Positions 32,388 through 44,740 of a stretch of 64,000 nt of DNA are shown here, in pieces. The position numbers and the translations under genes are program-made. Source of the stretch: Malachius bipustulatus. Its lineage: Eukaryota > Arthropoda > Insecta > Coleoptera > Melyridae. Every line of letters begins with the position of its first letter. The stretch's first letter is position 1. The notes under the pieces were generated by a model, which saw only the letters and a list, made by a program, of their open reading frames with translations, had not been told where the DNA came from and ran no database searches. Location: the NCBI GenBank assembly GCA_910589415.1, contig OU342630.1, forward strand, positions 2,108,001 to 2,172,000, given 5' to 3'.

Positions 32388-33030
32388 TATACGACCGATT
32401 TCTTCTCACAGTCTGTTTGGACTTTCACTGTTTCATTTCCTGGTAATATTATTATATATCTGTCATTGATTTCTTCGATTATTGGATGTACTACATGGGC
32501 TAAATTGTTCTTGCATGATGGATTTTCTGCTTTTATCAAAGGTATTATGCAGGTTCGACCACTATTTCTTCATCTTTTTGGCAGAAGAAGATTTTGTTCA
32601 GTTGTGGACAAGGTATTTCTTCAAATTGATGAAATCTCGTACCGAGTACTAGGTAGGGTTTTTCAGGGATTATAATGGTGTCGTGGTAGGGTAATCCAAT
32701 GAGGTGGAATATTTGGAAGGAATCATTTACCAGAATAGGTATATGTATTATGAACAATATTTTGTTATTCTGGATATTGATTTGGATACCTGCGTATTGA
32801 TAGTAATGATATGGATTTAGAAAATCAGCAATTTTTTCGTTTCCATATAAGGATTTTAAATATGACCTAATCTTCAATAATTGACCTATACTTATTACAG
32901 AATTGTGAAGAGTTCCAAGATGTGCAAACATAATGGCATTTTCTAGATTGTTTAGAAAATCTATCGTAAGTTGACAATTGTTATTTAGGTGTTGTAATGC
33001 ATTTATTAATGAAAGATAAAAGTAAATACT
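32388..33030 (-). pseudogene. env: Errantivirus-like env, C-terminal portion
   Basis: The env of insect errantiviruses is a fusion glycoprotein related to baculovirus F. On the minus strand, 33030-32932 and the 128-codon frame 32931-32545 give the ectodomain part (FAHLGTLHNSVISIGQLLK, FHQFEEIPCPQLN, IFFCQKDEE), then a one-base frame change near 32545 leads to NPSCKNNLAHVVHP and a cysteine region ending at a stop at 32388. The transmembrane end is not seen. It continues the env fragment at 52688-53346; an I-like LINE separates them. It is non-functional in this form. Confidence 0.7.
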
Positions 33031-33201
33031 TTTTTTTTTTTATTTAGGGAACCTGCTCAACCATGGCGGTTATTGCAGGAGTTACAATGTGTATATACAT
33101 TTCTTACTTCAGGCTATGAGAATTATAAAAAATTACATATAGCAAAGTAGTACGTACTTATGGTGGATAAACAGAAATAATATAAGAAAAAAGAAGATGG
33201 A

Positions 33202-33857
33202 TTATATTGTTGTTGAGTGACCAATATCTAGCAGGTACTGTAGGGTTCTGGTAATCGTTTCCTGGTTTGAGGAGATCGCATGGTGTAGGTTGTCCGGGAT
33301 GTTGTATCTTTGGCGAGCAGCGGTATACAGTGAGCAGTTTACTAATAGGTGCTTGATGTCAAGTGGAGTGTTACAGTGGCTACAGATGGGGGGTGGTTCA
33401 CGTTTGAAAATATGGGAGTGGGTCAGATTGCTGTGGCCTAAACGAAGTCTGGATAGAATCACTTGGTGTCTTCTGTTAGATGGTAGGGGCAGTTTTATTG
33501 TGACTGATGGTTTGATGGGGTAGAGCTTTCGGAAGCTGTTTTGGTCCCATTGCTGCTGCCAGATATCTTGGGCTGATTTTTTGATCTCGCTGATGATGTC
33601 TTCGGGAATTTTTATTGTCACTACGGCGGATGTTCTGGATTTTGCGGCTTCTTTCGCTAACGAGTCAACTTCTTCATTCCCTTTTATATTGCAATGTGAT
33701 GGGACGTAAATGAATTCGATTTCATATCCTTTGTTGTCCAGGAGGCAGAGCGAGTCTTTGATATCCGTTACTAAAGGATGTTTAGGATACATATTCTTTA
33801 TGGATGTGAGAGAGCTGAGGGAATCGGTACACAGGACGAACTTGCGTGAGGGCTGAT
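33202..33857 (-). pseudogene. I-like LINE: second half of RNase H and zinc C-terminus
   Basis: After the insertion edge the minus strand reads SRKFVLCTDSLSSLTSI (RNase H, second acidic position), EIEFIYVPSHCNIKGNEEVD (the SHxxxxGNExVD block with the last catalytic residues), then a basic linker, LSRLRLGHSNLTHSH and ICSHCNTPLDIKHLLVNC, the C-terminal zinc knuckle. It stops at 33202. All RNase H motifs are intact. The only damage is the inserted element. Confidence 0.85.
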
Positions 33858-35311
33858 CTTTGACTATTAAATAAAGATGGACCAAGACATAAACACTGTA
33901 AAAGTGTTCCGACATCCCTCTCTCTCCAAACAAGACTGTTCAAAACAATGAATGCCAGATCAATAATGATACTCGCACTTACAATGAAAGAGCGCAACCT
34001 CTCCAGTGATAATTCATATGCAATAAATACCGCGATGGATCCCTTATACCCGTTTTACTTTGCTACATCTGGCAACAAATGTTTACATCCTGTCAGACCG
34101 TTTGTTTACATAAAACCATAATAAGAGTTCGTGTTTTTCAAACAGTTGTAAGTTCCTTGCTATTTATATTTTCAGCTCTAGCTTTCACTCGTTTTAAGCT
34201 TTAATAATTAATTTTTCAATTAAGTTAAAAAAAAGTGGCGAAAACGTGTTCTGTTTTTGAGAAAACTTCGAAAGAAGGTAAGTCTATCAGTTTCCTACGT
34301 AAGCAACCCAAAGCCATCAATCAAAACAAAGGATACATGGTCATGGGCGTAGAGAATTGTAGTGACAGGTAAGCATAGATTTTTAAATAATATTCGTATT
34401 ATTACCTTTTTGATTAGTTTTAGAAACGGTATTAAAATTCGCATAACTATCAGTTACGTTTTAAGTATTAATAAAGATTATTTAATAATTATTAGTAAAT
34501 CACTCTGATTACTCATCAAGTCTCGTGTTGACCAGCCACGTTTTCGGCTGATCATTTTTAAATGATAATCGTACCTTTTTGATTTAAAAAAATGTTGTAT
34601 TAAAATTCGCATAACTAACAGTTACGTTCTAAGTATTAATAAAGATTAAGTAATAATTATTAGTAAATCACTCTGATTACTCATCAAGTCTCGTGTTGAC
34701 CAGCCACGTTTTCGGCTTTAGAGGATTTTAATTCTTCTAAAATTGAGACGAATTCACTCCCAGCAATATCAGAAGAAAACTTTAGTAATACAGGGCATTT
34801 TAAAATTAGTGATTAGGTATCTGACATATTTTCAATTAGGTTCGTTTAATTTATTTTTAGAATAAAATCAACTAAATATGTAAGAAATTGAAAAAATATT
34901 TTAGGTACCTACTGATGTATATCTGATGCTTTCCGACTTTCCTATCGATATTTGCTAAATTGTTATTACCTTTTTGTACCTTTTATTTTGTATAGGTAGG
35001 TATAAAGTATATATTTTCTTAATTTAATATCTATTAGTATTCCCATAATTTATGTTTTTTGTAACAAAAACAGCAAATAAAATAATAATATTATGAATAT
35101 TATGATCATTATTATAATTTATGTAATTATTACATTTCCTATAACTGAACTCGAGCGCGCCCCTGCTCTTGCGTTCTACTTGTTTACGTTTTACGTCTTC
35201 CTCCTTGCCCCACCAAAAGCCGGCAATGAGTGCGAGTGAGAATATCAACAAACCCAAACTGACTTCAAGCTAAGATAGGGAAGGCGCGGTCCATTTATTT
35301 AATAGTCAAAG
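33858..35311. mobile_element. 1.45-kb element with 8-bp duplication in the RNase H domain
   Basis: Both termini read CTTTGACTATTAAATAAA inward, then GATGGACC or TGGACC. GGGCTGAT is duplicated (33850-33857, 35312-35319). Discounting the element and one duplicate leaves the RNase H frame intact. The interior contains a tandem duplication (34415-34716) and a possible short exon at 34336-34368 beginning MVMGVENCSD followed by GTAAGC. An 8-bp duplication excludes mariner and piggyBac and fits P, hAT or Merlin. The termini are not CAGTG, so hAT is unlikely. Superfamily not assigned. Confidence 0.8.
34415..34716. repeat. Tandem duplication, period about 170 bp
   Basis: Two units share ATTAAAATTCGCATAACTA, AGTAAATCACTCTGATTACT and GTGTTGACCAGCCACGTTTT (starts near 34431 and 34601), with a few substitutions. 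They lie inside the element at 33858-35311. Confidence 0.75.
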
Positions 35312-37709
35312 GGGCTGATTGGCTATGTGGAGAAGTGCCTTGCTGATGGCATAGAGCTCTGCATTGTATATTGAGCTGGTAGGACAGAGACGAGCTTGGA
35401 ATTTTGAGTTTGGGGTAAGAAAGGCAGCCCCTGTGAAGGAGTGGTTTGATTTGGAGCCGTCTGTATATATAAAGGTATGTCTTTGGTAAAGTGAAGCAAT
35501 GCTCTGGAAAGTGTTGCGGATAATGTCGGGGTGAGTGGACGATTTGGGGAGCGCGGAAAGTTCTGTATTTATTTTGGGTTGCTGGTTTTGCCATGGAGGG
35601 TATTTCGGAAGAAGAGTGTTATTGCTAGGATAGATGTCGAGCATGGTGGATCCAAGGAGGCGCCTTACTCTTTCAGAGATAGGGGGGGCGATATGAGGTT
35701 TACGTTGATAAATAGATTGGAATCTGGTGGAAGTAATCAGGGAGAAGTTAGGGTGAGATGGGTAGTTAAGTATTTTGGTGGAATATGTTAGGGTTAACTG
35801 AAGTCTTCTTATTTTTAGCGGAGGCTCATTGGCTAGTCATCTAATGCTATCGATGGGGCTGGTTCTGTAGGCCCCGAGAGCTATTCGTAAGGCAGTATTC
35901 TGAATGGTGTCTAGGATTTTCATTTGGGTTTTGCAGGCAGTTGAATATACTATTGATCCATAGTCTATTTTGGAGCGTAATAGGGTTTTGTAGACATTCA
36001 AAAGGGTTGTATAGTCTGCTCCCCAGTTGTGATGAGATATCACCTGCATGAGGCTTATGATTTTCCTACAGTCAGTTTTAAGAGAGAGGATGTGGGATTT
36101 CCATGTTAGTTTGGATTCAAAAATGAGTCCCAGGATTTTGGCTTCTTTGACCGCAGGAATATGGGTGTTGTGTAGAGTAAGATTGATTGGGGCCTGTTGA
36201 TTATTTCTGGAGAATAGTATGCACTTGCTTTTCAGAGCTGAAAAGTTGAATCCAGTTTCTTGGGACCACTTTTCAATATTGGTTATTGTATTTTGGAGGC
36301 GCTTCTCAATGGATTTAGAGTTCTTACCTCGAGTGTAGATTATGAGGTCGTCAGCGTAGATGCAGAACTTGACTAGGGGGTCTGATAATATCTTTTCTAT
36401 GTCGTTGATAGCAATCAGGAATAATGTGACGCTAATAATGGACCCTTGTGGAATTCCATTTTGGAGGGTTTTTTCTTCAGAAAGGATATTGTTGAGTTTA
36501 ACATTGAACGATCGGTGACATATGAAGTTGTTAATAAATGAGTATATATTACCTCCTAACTTCCATTCCACAAGTTTGTTTAGTATCAGAGGACGCCAAG
36601 TCATATCATAAGCCCTCTCTAAGTCGAAAAGAACTGCCGCAACTTTTTGTCTGGCGGCGAAGGACTCGTGGATCTCTGATTCCAATTGCATGAGGCTATC
36701 GGTTGTGGAGCGGTTCATACGGAAACCATATTGGTATGGCTGGAGTAGTTGGTGCTTTTCGAGGTAGTAGACGAGCCTTCGGTTTATGATGCGTTCTAAG
36801 ACTTTGCACATTGTGCAAGTCAGGGATATAGGTCTGTAAGAGTTGACGTTGGATTTAGATTTGAGTGGTTTAACGACAGGGACAATTGTGGCTTTTTGCC
36901 AGGAGTGTGGGACAGTTTGTTTGCTCCAGATGTGGTTGTATATTTCAAGAAGAGTGGTTATTGCTTTGTCTGGTAAATGAGTTAGGAAGGCATAAGGGAT
37001 TCTGTCTGGGCCGGGGCCTGAGTTTTTTGGGGATGAAAGAGCATCTGTGAGTTCATATAAGGTTATGGGTACGTTAATTGGATTGCTGTTAACAATGGTC
37101 GGATTTGGATGAGGGTTCTTATTTTGCTTTTTGGAGAAGTGGTCGGGGAAGTTTGTGTTCTTAGAGTTGGATTCGAATTTTCTTGCTAGCATTTCCACAA
37201 TTTCTTTAGGATCATTGATTACTTTGTCGTTGTCGTCTATGAGAAATTTAATTTGACCAGAGGAAGCACTTAGACCCTTAATTTTTCTTATTTTGTTCCA
37301 GACGTCTGAGGGGCGAGAGGAGCTGTTGAGCGACGAGACGTACTTTTCCCAACTTGTTTTCTTCGACTGCTTTATTGTATACCTGGCTCTGGCTCTCAAC
37401 TTTTTGAATATCATAAGATTTTCCGGAGAGTTGTGTCGTTTGAGTTTGTTGAACGCGTGTTTACTCTGTTTAATTGCTTCGGCGCAGGAACTGTTCCACC
37501 ATGGGATTGGGGGTGATTCTCTCAGATAATTTGTTGTTGAACCGACAGATTTTTCGGCGGCTGAGATTATTATTTGGGTGAATGAGCTAACGGCATCTTC
37601 TATGTTGTGTATATGAAAGTTGTTGTTTAGTTTTTCTTCTATTATGTTGCTGTAGGCTATCCAGTCAGCATATCGTAGTTTCCATTTTGGAGAAAAGTTT
37701 TGGGAAGGG
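35312..37709 (-). pseudogene. I-like LINE: endonuclease-RT linker, RT, first half of RNase H
   Basis: The minus strand from 37709: linker (SPKWKLRYADWIAYSN, PPIPWWNSSCAEAIK), then a 525-residue open frame 37414-35837 with RT blocks GPGPDRIPYAFL, SYRPISLTCTMCKVLERII, YGFRMNRSTTDSL, FDLERAYDMTW, GIPQGSIISVTLF and FCIYADDLIIYTRG (near 36350). A frame change near 35840 leads to the RNase H start (FIYTDGSKSNHSFTGAAF, YNAELYAISKALLH) in 35644-35312. This is the best-preserved RT in the window. ERAYD and YADD carry the catalytic residues. Confidence 0.88.
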
Positions 37710-39656
37710 TGTGCCCGTGCAATTTTGTTAAAGATACTTACTTTATTTATAGCCTCGGCTTGCTAGAGATGATGACTCTTATTTTTTTAATTATAAAACT
37801 CAAGCTAATGGGTTATAGACTGGATACTTCCCAAAAAGAAAACGATCCCTTTAAGCAAATCAAATTTAATGAAGTTCACTCACATATACCGAGTGACAAG
37901 TTTCAAAGCAGAACATAGGCGAATAGCATGGGAAATCACATATTCTCAGTTTATTTCTCACCACTTTTATCTACAAGAATTGTAATGGTGTCTATCGAAA
38001 GAGAATTATTTTCTGAGCATGCTTATACCAAAATACCTACTAATTAACAGTTTTCTATCATGACAGAATATTTTAAACATTTTCAAAATTAAAAGATGAG
38101 CAGCCATGACATGCTAAATTCGGATAACTTTTTCACTGTCAAAGCAAATATTTTCAATTATTTACCTAATTTATTTTAATTCTGATTGAACATCATTAAA
38201 AAATTACGAAAATCCTCATTTACCATCATTTTGTTGTATCAAAAAATGACTATGAAAAATAAACATGTAATATAATTGAACTAAAACAATAACTACAACA
38301 AATATTCAAATAGTTCTTCATTTTGAAATTAATATTGCCACCCTTTTATAAATTGCGCTTCGAACTTAACGAGTGCACATTCGGCAATGACTAGCTCTGT
38401 AAATTTTGTTTTTAGGGTAATCCCAAGATCCGAAGAAAAGTCACAATAAGGATAAGGGGCTAAATCGGGAGATCTGGCCGGCCAGTTAATAGTACCACGG
38501 CGATAAACACGCGTCCCGCATTAGAATAGCCATTATTATTATTCATTGACAGTCCTTTCAGGGAAACGTGTATTGGTAATTAGAAATTATTGTTTTGACA
38601 GTAACAAAATTATTCAAACTAGGCATGTCATGGCCGCTCACACTATTAATTTTGAAAATGTTTAAGTTATCCTGTCATCATAAAGAACCTGTTAATTATT
38701 AAGTATTTGGTTTTAGCATGCTCAGAAAACAATTCTCTTTCGATAAACACCATTGCCATTCTTATAGATAAAAGTGGTGAGAAATAAACTGCAAATATGT
38801 GATTTCCCATGCTATTCGCCTATGTTCTGCTTTGAAACTTGTCACACGGTATAAATTACAGTTGTTGGTTAATTGACTCAACAAACAAACAATTCAAAAA
38901 TGGTATTTTATGCTTAAATTAATTAATAGAAAAATCAACATGCATCCAAAACCCTGACTATAGTCTTCTTTCTTCGGGCGCCCTATTATAAGTAGGTATA
39001 CTTATTACGTAATATAAGTTGCTGTGGGTTGGTTTATTAATTTAATATGTTAGAATGAAGTATTCGGTTGATGGAATTTTATTATTTATGGTTTATTGAT
39101 TATAGATTAAGTATTAATTTATTAAAAAGGTGTTTATTATTATTAGATTATATTTATATTAATCAGAGGATAATTTATTTAATTTAATATAGGTAGGTAC
39201 AACCTTATGGATTTTTGTAGATGGTTCCCAGCACTCACTATGCTGCTCTTGTAACTGGTTACTGACAATCTGCGGATAATCACTCTGCTAATCACCACGA
39301 GTGGTTAAATTAAGTTCGACACTGTTGGTTCAATTCACTCATACGCTGGTAACACCATCACACCCGTCTTGGTGCTCTGACGTGAACCACCTTGCGAAAC
39401 CCCTCACGGCTCTCGACCAATCTGCCCTGCGGCTTCAAGCCGGTGTTGCGATGCTCTTTCTTCGAACACCCCACCATTTTAACACCAACACTACCAATCC
39501 CTTAGTTTGGATTCATCCCAACAGATGCCCCGTCTGGTTCGTTCCCAATCAATATTTCTTCCTTTTAGTCCTCTTCACTATTCTTTACATCATTACAATA
39601 GTTAGCAACGATCTTAAACGAAATTAGTAAGTATGCTGCCAGTCTGCCCTTGTGCA
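37710..39656 (-). repeat. Gypsy A 3' LTR, interrupted by a MITE
   Basis: On the plus strand it runs TGTGCCCGTGC to CCCTTGTGCA, matching 50913-51885 outside the inserted MITE. Small differences include an extra GAT near 37775, one substitution near 37817, nine bases near 38870, and single substitutions near 39258 and 39628. Confidence 0.9.
37889..38849. mobile_element. TA-flanked element with transposase remnant in the gypsy A LTR
   Basis: 961 bp, CCGAGTGACAAGTTTC to GAAACTTGTCACACGG, TA on both sides (37887-37888, 38850-38851). The intact LTR at 51090 shows the empty site, which confirms TA duplication. The arms of about 200 bp include CAAAGCAGAACATAGGCGAA. In the centre the minus strand reads INWPARSPDLAPYPY (about 38435-38480), the third catalytic Asp region of a mariner-type transposase, then IYKRVAIL. 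It is therefore a decayed mariner relative rather than a MITE of unknown origin. Confidence 0.87.
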
Positions 39657-39668
39657 TTACCCCCCACA
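39657..39668 (-). promoter_or_regulatory. Gypsy A polypurine tract
   Basis: The minus strand reads TGTGGGGGGTAA immediately upstream of the 3' LTR start (TGCACAAGG). This is the plus-strand primer position of LTR elements. Confidence 0.65.
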
Positions 39669-39698
39669 ATGTTCAAGTCCTTAAAAAAAACGCACTTG

Positions 39699-39925
39699 TG
39701 TTAGGATTCACTCAGATCGGAATGCAGACAGAAGGAATGTATAATGGGAATGGTGCGCAAGCTGGTGAAATACGGGTGTGTAGAGGAACTTGGGATAGTA
39801 ACAGAGAGACGAGTAGTGGTTGTATAACCGTCGTAGAGTCAATATATGAATGTTAAAAATATACTTCTTCGTCATTATTGTTATTGTATAATTATTATTG
39901 AACTGAATAAATAATGTTCCTAATA
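39699..39925 (+). repeat. Left LTR of the minisatellite element
   Basis: 227 bp, TGTTAGGATTCACTCAG to AATGTTCCTAATA. AATAAA lies near the end (39907-39912). It appears identical to 44741-44967 and nearly identical (inverted) to 60358-60586. Confidence 0.9.
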
Positions 39926-42900
39926 TTTGACAGCGGTGGGATATCCACAAAAATGCCTTTTCTTGGTGAAAGTGAGGTGAAAATTTAAGTTTTTAGCGAA
40001 TTTCCGATGGAATAAATTCGGGTGGTGTTGGTGCTGTTGTCGGTGCTCAAGCGGTTGAGCCGCAGCGCGAGTTTTCCCAACGCGGGCCTCGCATGGGTAT
40101 TATGTGTTACCTAGGTACCTACTTGAGAGAGGTTCCGCTCCTCCGTTAACAACAATTAAATTTATTAGAAGCTGAATTTCGTAAATTAAAGGAACGGAAG
40201 CTCAAGAAATCTTGCAAGAAAACACTGAGTATGAAGTATTAACGTATTATTGGATTGATATCCGACTGGTGTCGGTAAGTAAAGTAGATCAAGTATGTAA
40301 ATGAGGAAGCATATTACAGGTTTTCTAAGGAAAAATTATAAGGGGGTGAAGCAGTGGTATGTTATGAGAAACAGCATACAAAAATTGACCAAAATTAAAG
40401 TTTGCGACGTTCGAAGTTGATGGCACTGCAATAAAGTTTATTAATAAGTAGAGTTTGGAGGAGATAAGTTATAAAGATTATTCCAAGGTTATTCCCAAAG
40501 GTAAGCAGCTATTGCCATGTTGAGTAGAGTTGTGATAAGTAAGGATAAGTAATGAAGATTATTCTGAGATTATTCCTAAAGGTAAGCAGCTATTTTTAGC
40601 TAGTGAGTTGAGAGATGCATGATAGATAGTTATGAGTAGATGAAAAGCATGACTAAAGTTGGGGAGCTCTCCAAAGTCCAAATGGACTTACATATTTTGA
40701 ATTCGACAGGTAGAAGTAAAGCATGAAGCATGAAGTAAGCTGGTATAAAGCATGAAGTAAGCTGAAGTAGAATTGAACCCAAGTAGCATTTTGGGGTTGA
40801 TTTGCGTCGATTCGACTTTATTTAGGTATACTACCTATGTAATCTAATTTACCTAACCTAAATTGTGTGAAGTATACCTCGTATTTACGTGACGAAGATC
40901 AAAATAAGAGTAGATATTAAGTATATTCGTCGACGTATTTGGGAATTATCGTTATGAAGTTAAGTGAATTCAATTATTGCTATGAAGTTAAGGCGATATT
41001 ACTGAAATATGTACATTCGACGTTCGTCTTATTATGTGAATTTTAAATACATAGTTTATCTCTTTTAAAGTCTCTCATTTTCTATCAAATTCTGTCTGAT
41101 GTAGGTACTCTGAAGTTCTAGTCTAGAGTTCTGGACACACTGTTGGCGCGCAAGGCGCAAGATTAAGATTTCTCTTCTTCAGTCAGTGAGTTTTCTACCC
41201 GCACATAGCATAAAATGAAGAACGAATGTTCAAGGAATATTGGATATCATAAATGATTAATATTTAATAGTTGGTTTAGAAATAATATGTAGGGATGCGA
41301 ATGCCCGAGTGTCAATTTACATGTCAATGAAATTTTGCCAGGAAACTTATGATTAAAGGTGGTAAATAACAACGCGCCCCGTGAATTGACAGTTTAATAA
41401 AGTATGTACCTATATAAAAAAAAAAAATTAATAATAAAAAAATATATTGAAAAAAATATACTTTAAGTACCTATAGCTTTTTCGTTAAAATAAAATCAGA
41501 TTTGAAAAGGGGGTTTTATGCAATTACATATTTTAATTTTGTGATTAACTATTGATTAATTATAATGTAAACAATGGAGGCCTCCTAATGATTTTGCCAA
41601 GTGATGAAGACGAATGTAATTAAAATACTTAGGTACTGAGAAGTAGTGAAGGTAATATTTCTTCATGATAAGACTAATAATGGACGTAATGGTTTGACTA
41701 CTATGTTAGAATTGTAAAAGAACGTAAGCAGATTCAATCTCTTTCATTATATTTAGTATCGATGTACAAAATATCAGTAATATAAATATCATACGCAATC
41801 AAGGTCGACTTAATTAGCATAAAGCATCCGACGCACTGAAGAGCCAACGTCCGCTGCGTGAAGGAAATGAAATATCCAGACAAAGGTTTACTTTTAAGTT
41901 CTTTTAGTATTTTTAGTTTGGTGTATTCTGGTGCTCTTATAATACAGATAACAGGTGAGTTGATGTACTCACTAAATGTCCTATTCCTAAGATGAGTAGA
42001 GTTAAGGATAAGCAAAAAGAGTTAAGGAAGAAAGATTATTAAGTAGGTACTTGATAAAGATTATAGTTATTTCATGAGCCTTACTGAATAATTAAAGGAA
42101 CTCACAAGAGATTTATTTAGAGTTAGAGAAAGAAATTGAATGATGAAGCATGCATAAATCATGAATCCGCATAGAGTTAACGTATTGTCACGCATAGAGT
42201 TCACGTAGTAAAAGACAGAATCATAATAGGCACTTAAGAGACAAAGGTTAATGAGTACTGAAGATGTCTAGATTGCTGAAACGTTGAAGTAGAGCTGAGC
42301 GTTGATCGTAGAGTTCTGGGAGGCCTGTGTGGCCTGGTCTGTGTGACGAGTAGGCTTGTGTGGCCTGTGCATAAGTTCGAGTCCCTGAGAGAAGGTCTGT
42401 GGCCTGTGAAGCCTGAGAGCGGCTAGGAGACAATAATTGATGCCTGTGTAGTTTGCATTTGTGTAGGTCAGAGTGGAGGCAAGTGTGGCCTGACTTTGTG
42501 TTCCGGGCGTGAAGGATCGAGGGGATTCTGCGGACCGCCCGCGAGCGAACTTCAGATAGGGAGGATCATGGTGGGTACTGTTGACCATAGCGTGTCTTGG
42601 CGCGGAAACTTTGGCAAGGCTAGAATCAACGGCTAATGATCAAGATATCTTGAGTAGAGTAGTGATTTATGTGTATTCAGCAGGGTGCTGTCAAAGCACC
42701 AGAGGCTAGCAAGAAGGCCTAGTTCAACTGATGAGATATCTGTTAGTGTATTTTATTTATTTATTTATATAATGAGTTGATTAAAAGCTTTAGAACGACA
42801 ATATTTTATTTGACAATGATAATTGGTAGTGGTAATTTTGTTGATCGAAAATTACAAAGGTCAGGTGTTGCGTGTCTGGACCTGGACTGCCTGGTTATGT

Positions 42901-43100
42901 GATTGATTACCTTGGACATTTTCCGCTGTTGTCATGTGTAACAATTGTGCCCTATTTGCGCTATTAATGAAAATAAATTGAACTAACTTAAATTTGGAGG
43001 AGTACCTACTGGTATTACTTTTAATGTAGGTACCTATCAGTTTTTGTAATGCAGGAAAAGTATAAGTAGATAAATTATCAAACAATGAAATGTAATAATG
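39926..43100 (+). other. Non-coding interior of the minisatellite element
   Basis: No domain in any frame. It contains GGTAGGTACC-type motifs, clusters of GCATGAAGTAAGCTG (40720-40770) and two copies of an ATTATTCC(A/G)AGGTTATTCC block (near 40475 and 40560). Equivalent DNA is found inverted at 62400-64000. Confidence 0.6.
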
Positions 43101-43136
43101 TGATATGAAAGAGGAAGTGTGTTATCTGTAGAGACA

Positions 43137-43830
43137 TGTAATGTTTGAGAGGTGTAATACCTGAGAGGAGGAAGGGTGTTCTCAGTGAGGAGATGTAATG
43201 CCTGAGAGGAAAGTGGAAGGGTGTTCTCGGTGAGGAGATGTAATGCCTGAGAGGAAAGTGGAAGGGTGTTCTCAGTGAGGAGATGTAATGCCTGAGAGGA
43301 AAGAGGAAGGGTGTTCTCGGTGAGGAGATGTAATGCCTGAAAGGAAAGAGGAAGGGTGTTCTCGGTGAGGAGATGTAATACCTGAAAGGAAAGAGGAAGG
43401 GTGTTCTCGGTGAGGAGATGTAATACCTGAGAGGAAAGAGGAAGGGTGTTCTCAGTGAGGAGATGTAATACCTGAGAGGAAAGAGGAAGTGTGTTGAAAG
43501 AGGAAGTGTGTTATCTGTAGAGATATGTAATGTTTGAGAGGTATACTGCCTGAGAGGAGGAAGGGTGTTCTCAGTGAGGAGATGTAATGCCTGAGAGGAA
43601 AGTGGAAGGGTGTTCTCGGTAAGGAGATGTAATGCCTGAGAGGAGGAAGGGTGTTCTCAGTGAGGAGATGTAATGCCTGAGAGGAAAGTGGATGGGTGTT
43701 CTCGGTAAGGAGATGTAATGCCTGAGAGGAAAGAGGAAGGGTGTTCTCGGTGAGGAGATGTAATGCCTGAGAGGAAAGAGGAAGGGTTTTCTCGGTGGAG
43801 ATGTAATGCCTGAGAGGAATGAGAAGTTGA
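43137..43830 (+). repeat. Minisatellite, about 45-bp unit
   Basis: About fifteen units of the type GAAGGGTGTTCTCGGTGAGG followed by AGATGTAATGCCTGAGAGGA and AAGTG. Variants are GTG/GAG, CTCAG/CTCGG and occasional loss of the AAAGTG part. The same unit occurs inverted at 61730-62380. Confidence 0.88.
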
Positions 43831-44440
43831 CAACTTCGAGCTGAGATGGACCGAGTTGCTGCTGGGTTGGCTGATAAGCCGACGACTTCAAGCTGAGCTG
43901 GACCGAGTTGATGCTTGGTTGGCTAATAAGCCGACGACTTCGAGCTGAGATGGACCGAGTTGCTGCTGGGTTGGCTGATAAGCCGACGACTTCAAGCTGA
44001 GCTGGACCGAGTTTGCTGCTTGGTTGGCTGATAAGCCGACGACTTCGAGCTGAGATGGACCGAGTTGCTGCTAGGTTGGCTGATGAGCCGACGACTTCGA
44101 GCTGAGCTGGACCGAGTTTGCTGCTTGGTTGGCTGATAGGCCGACGACTTCGAGCTGAGCTGGACAGAGTTTGCTGCTTGGTTGGCTGATAGGCCGACGA
44201 CTTCGAGCTGAGATGGACCGAGTTGCTGCTAGGTTGGCTGATGAGCCGACGACTTCGAGCTGAGCTGGACCGAGTTTGCTGCTTGGTTGGCTGATAGGCC
44301 GACGACTTCGAGCTGAGATGGACCGAGTTGCTGCTAGGTTGGCTGATGAGCCGACGACTTCGAGCTGAGCTGGACCGAGTTTGCTGCTTGGTTGGCTGAT
44401 AGGCCGACGACTTCGAGCTGAGCTGGACAGAGTTTGCTAC
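43830..44440 (+). repeat. Minisatellite, about 52-53-bp unit
   Basis: About twelve units: GACGACTTCGAGCTGAGMTG then GACCGAGTTGCTGCTNGGTT and GGCTGATAAGCC. Two unit types (GAGATGG with GTTGCTG, GAGCTGG with GTTTGCTG) largely alternate, pointing to duplication of a two-unit block. The antisense frame is open through it because the repeat lacks stops; I do not regard that as a gene. Confidence 0.88.
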
Positions 44441-44740
44441 CAGAGCTGGAATGATTGGGTTTGCTTTTATGATAACTAGGAGGCTGTGATTTCGAGCGGG
44501 TGTCGTTCGATTTTGCTGCAAGGGTAGCTGGGAAACGTCGAGTTTGACCTCTGATGGAAGTACGATGAATGGAAAGGGAAGTAGATGACTGAGTGAAACA
44601 GATGAGGTTGGTATAATTAATTGAGTATTTGCTTCAGCCATTCTGCAAACCAGTCTGCGGGTTCACCTGCCAGACTCTAGAGGACCCTGGGTCTTTCCAA
44701 TGTAGGATTCGAGGACGAATCCTGGTCAGGATGGACGAGT

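Noticed and set aside
39301..39627. 108-codon frame, also present at 51530-51856
   Set aside because: It lies in both LTRs of gypsy A, antisense to the element, starts with GTG rather than ATG, and has no domain.
43137..44440. CRISPR-like appearance of regular repeats
   Set aside because: Units are contiguous without unique spacers and the DNA is clearly eukaryotic. These are minisatellites.
43571..44641. 356-codon open frame antisense to the minisatellite element, with a shorter version at 60686-61309
   Set aside because: Most of it is encoded by the 52-53-bp and 45-bp tandem repeats. It is antisense to the LTRs and its length changes with unit number between copies; no domain.
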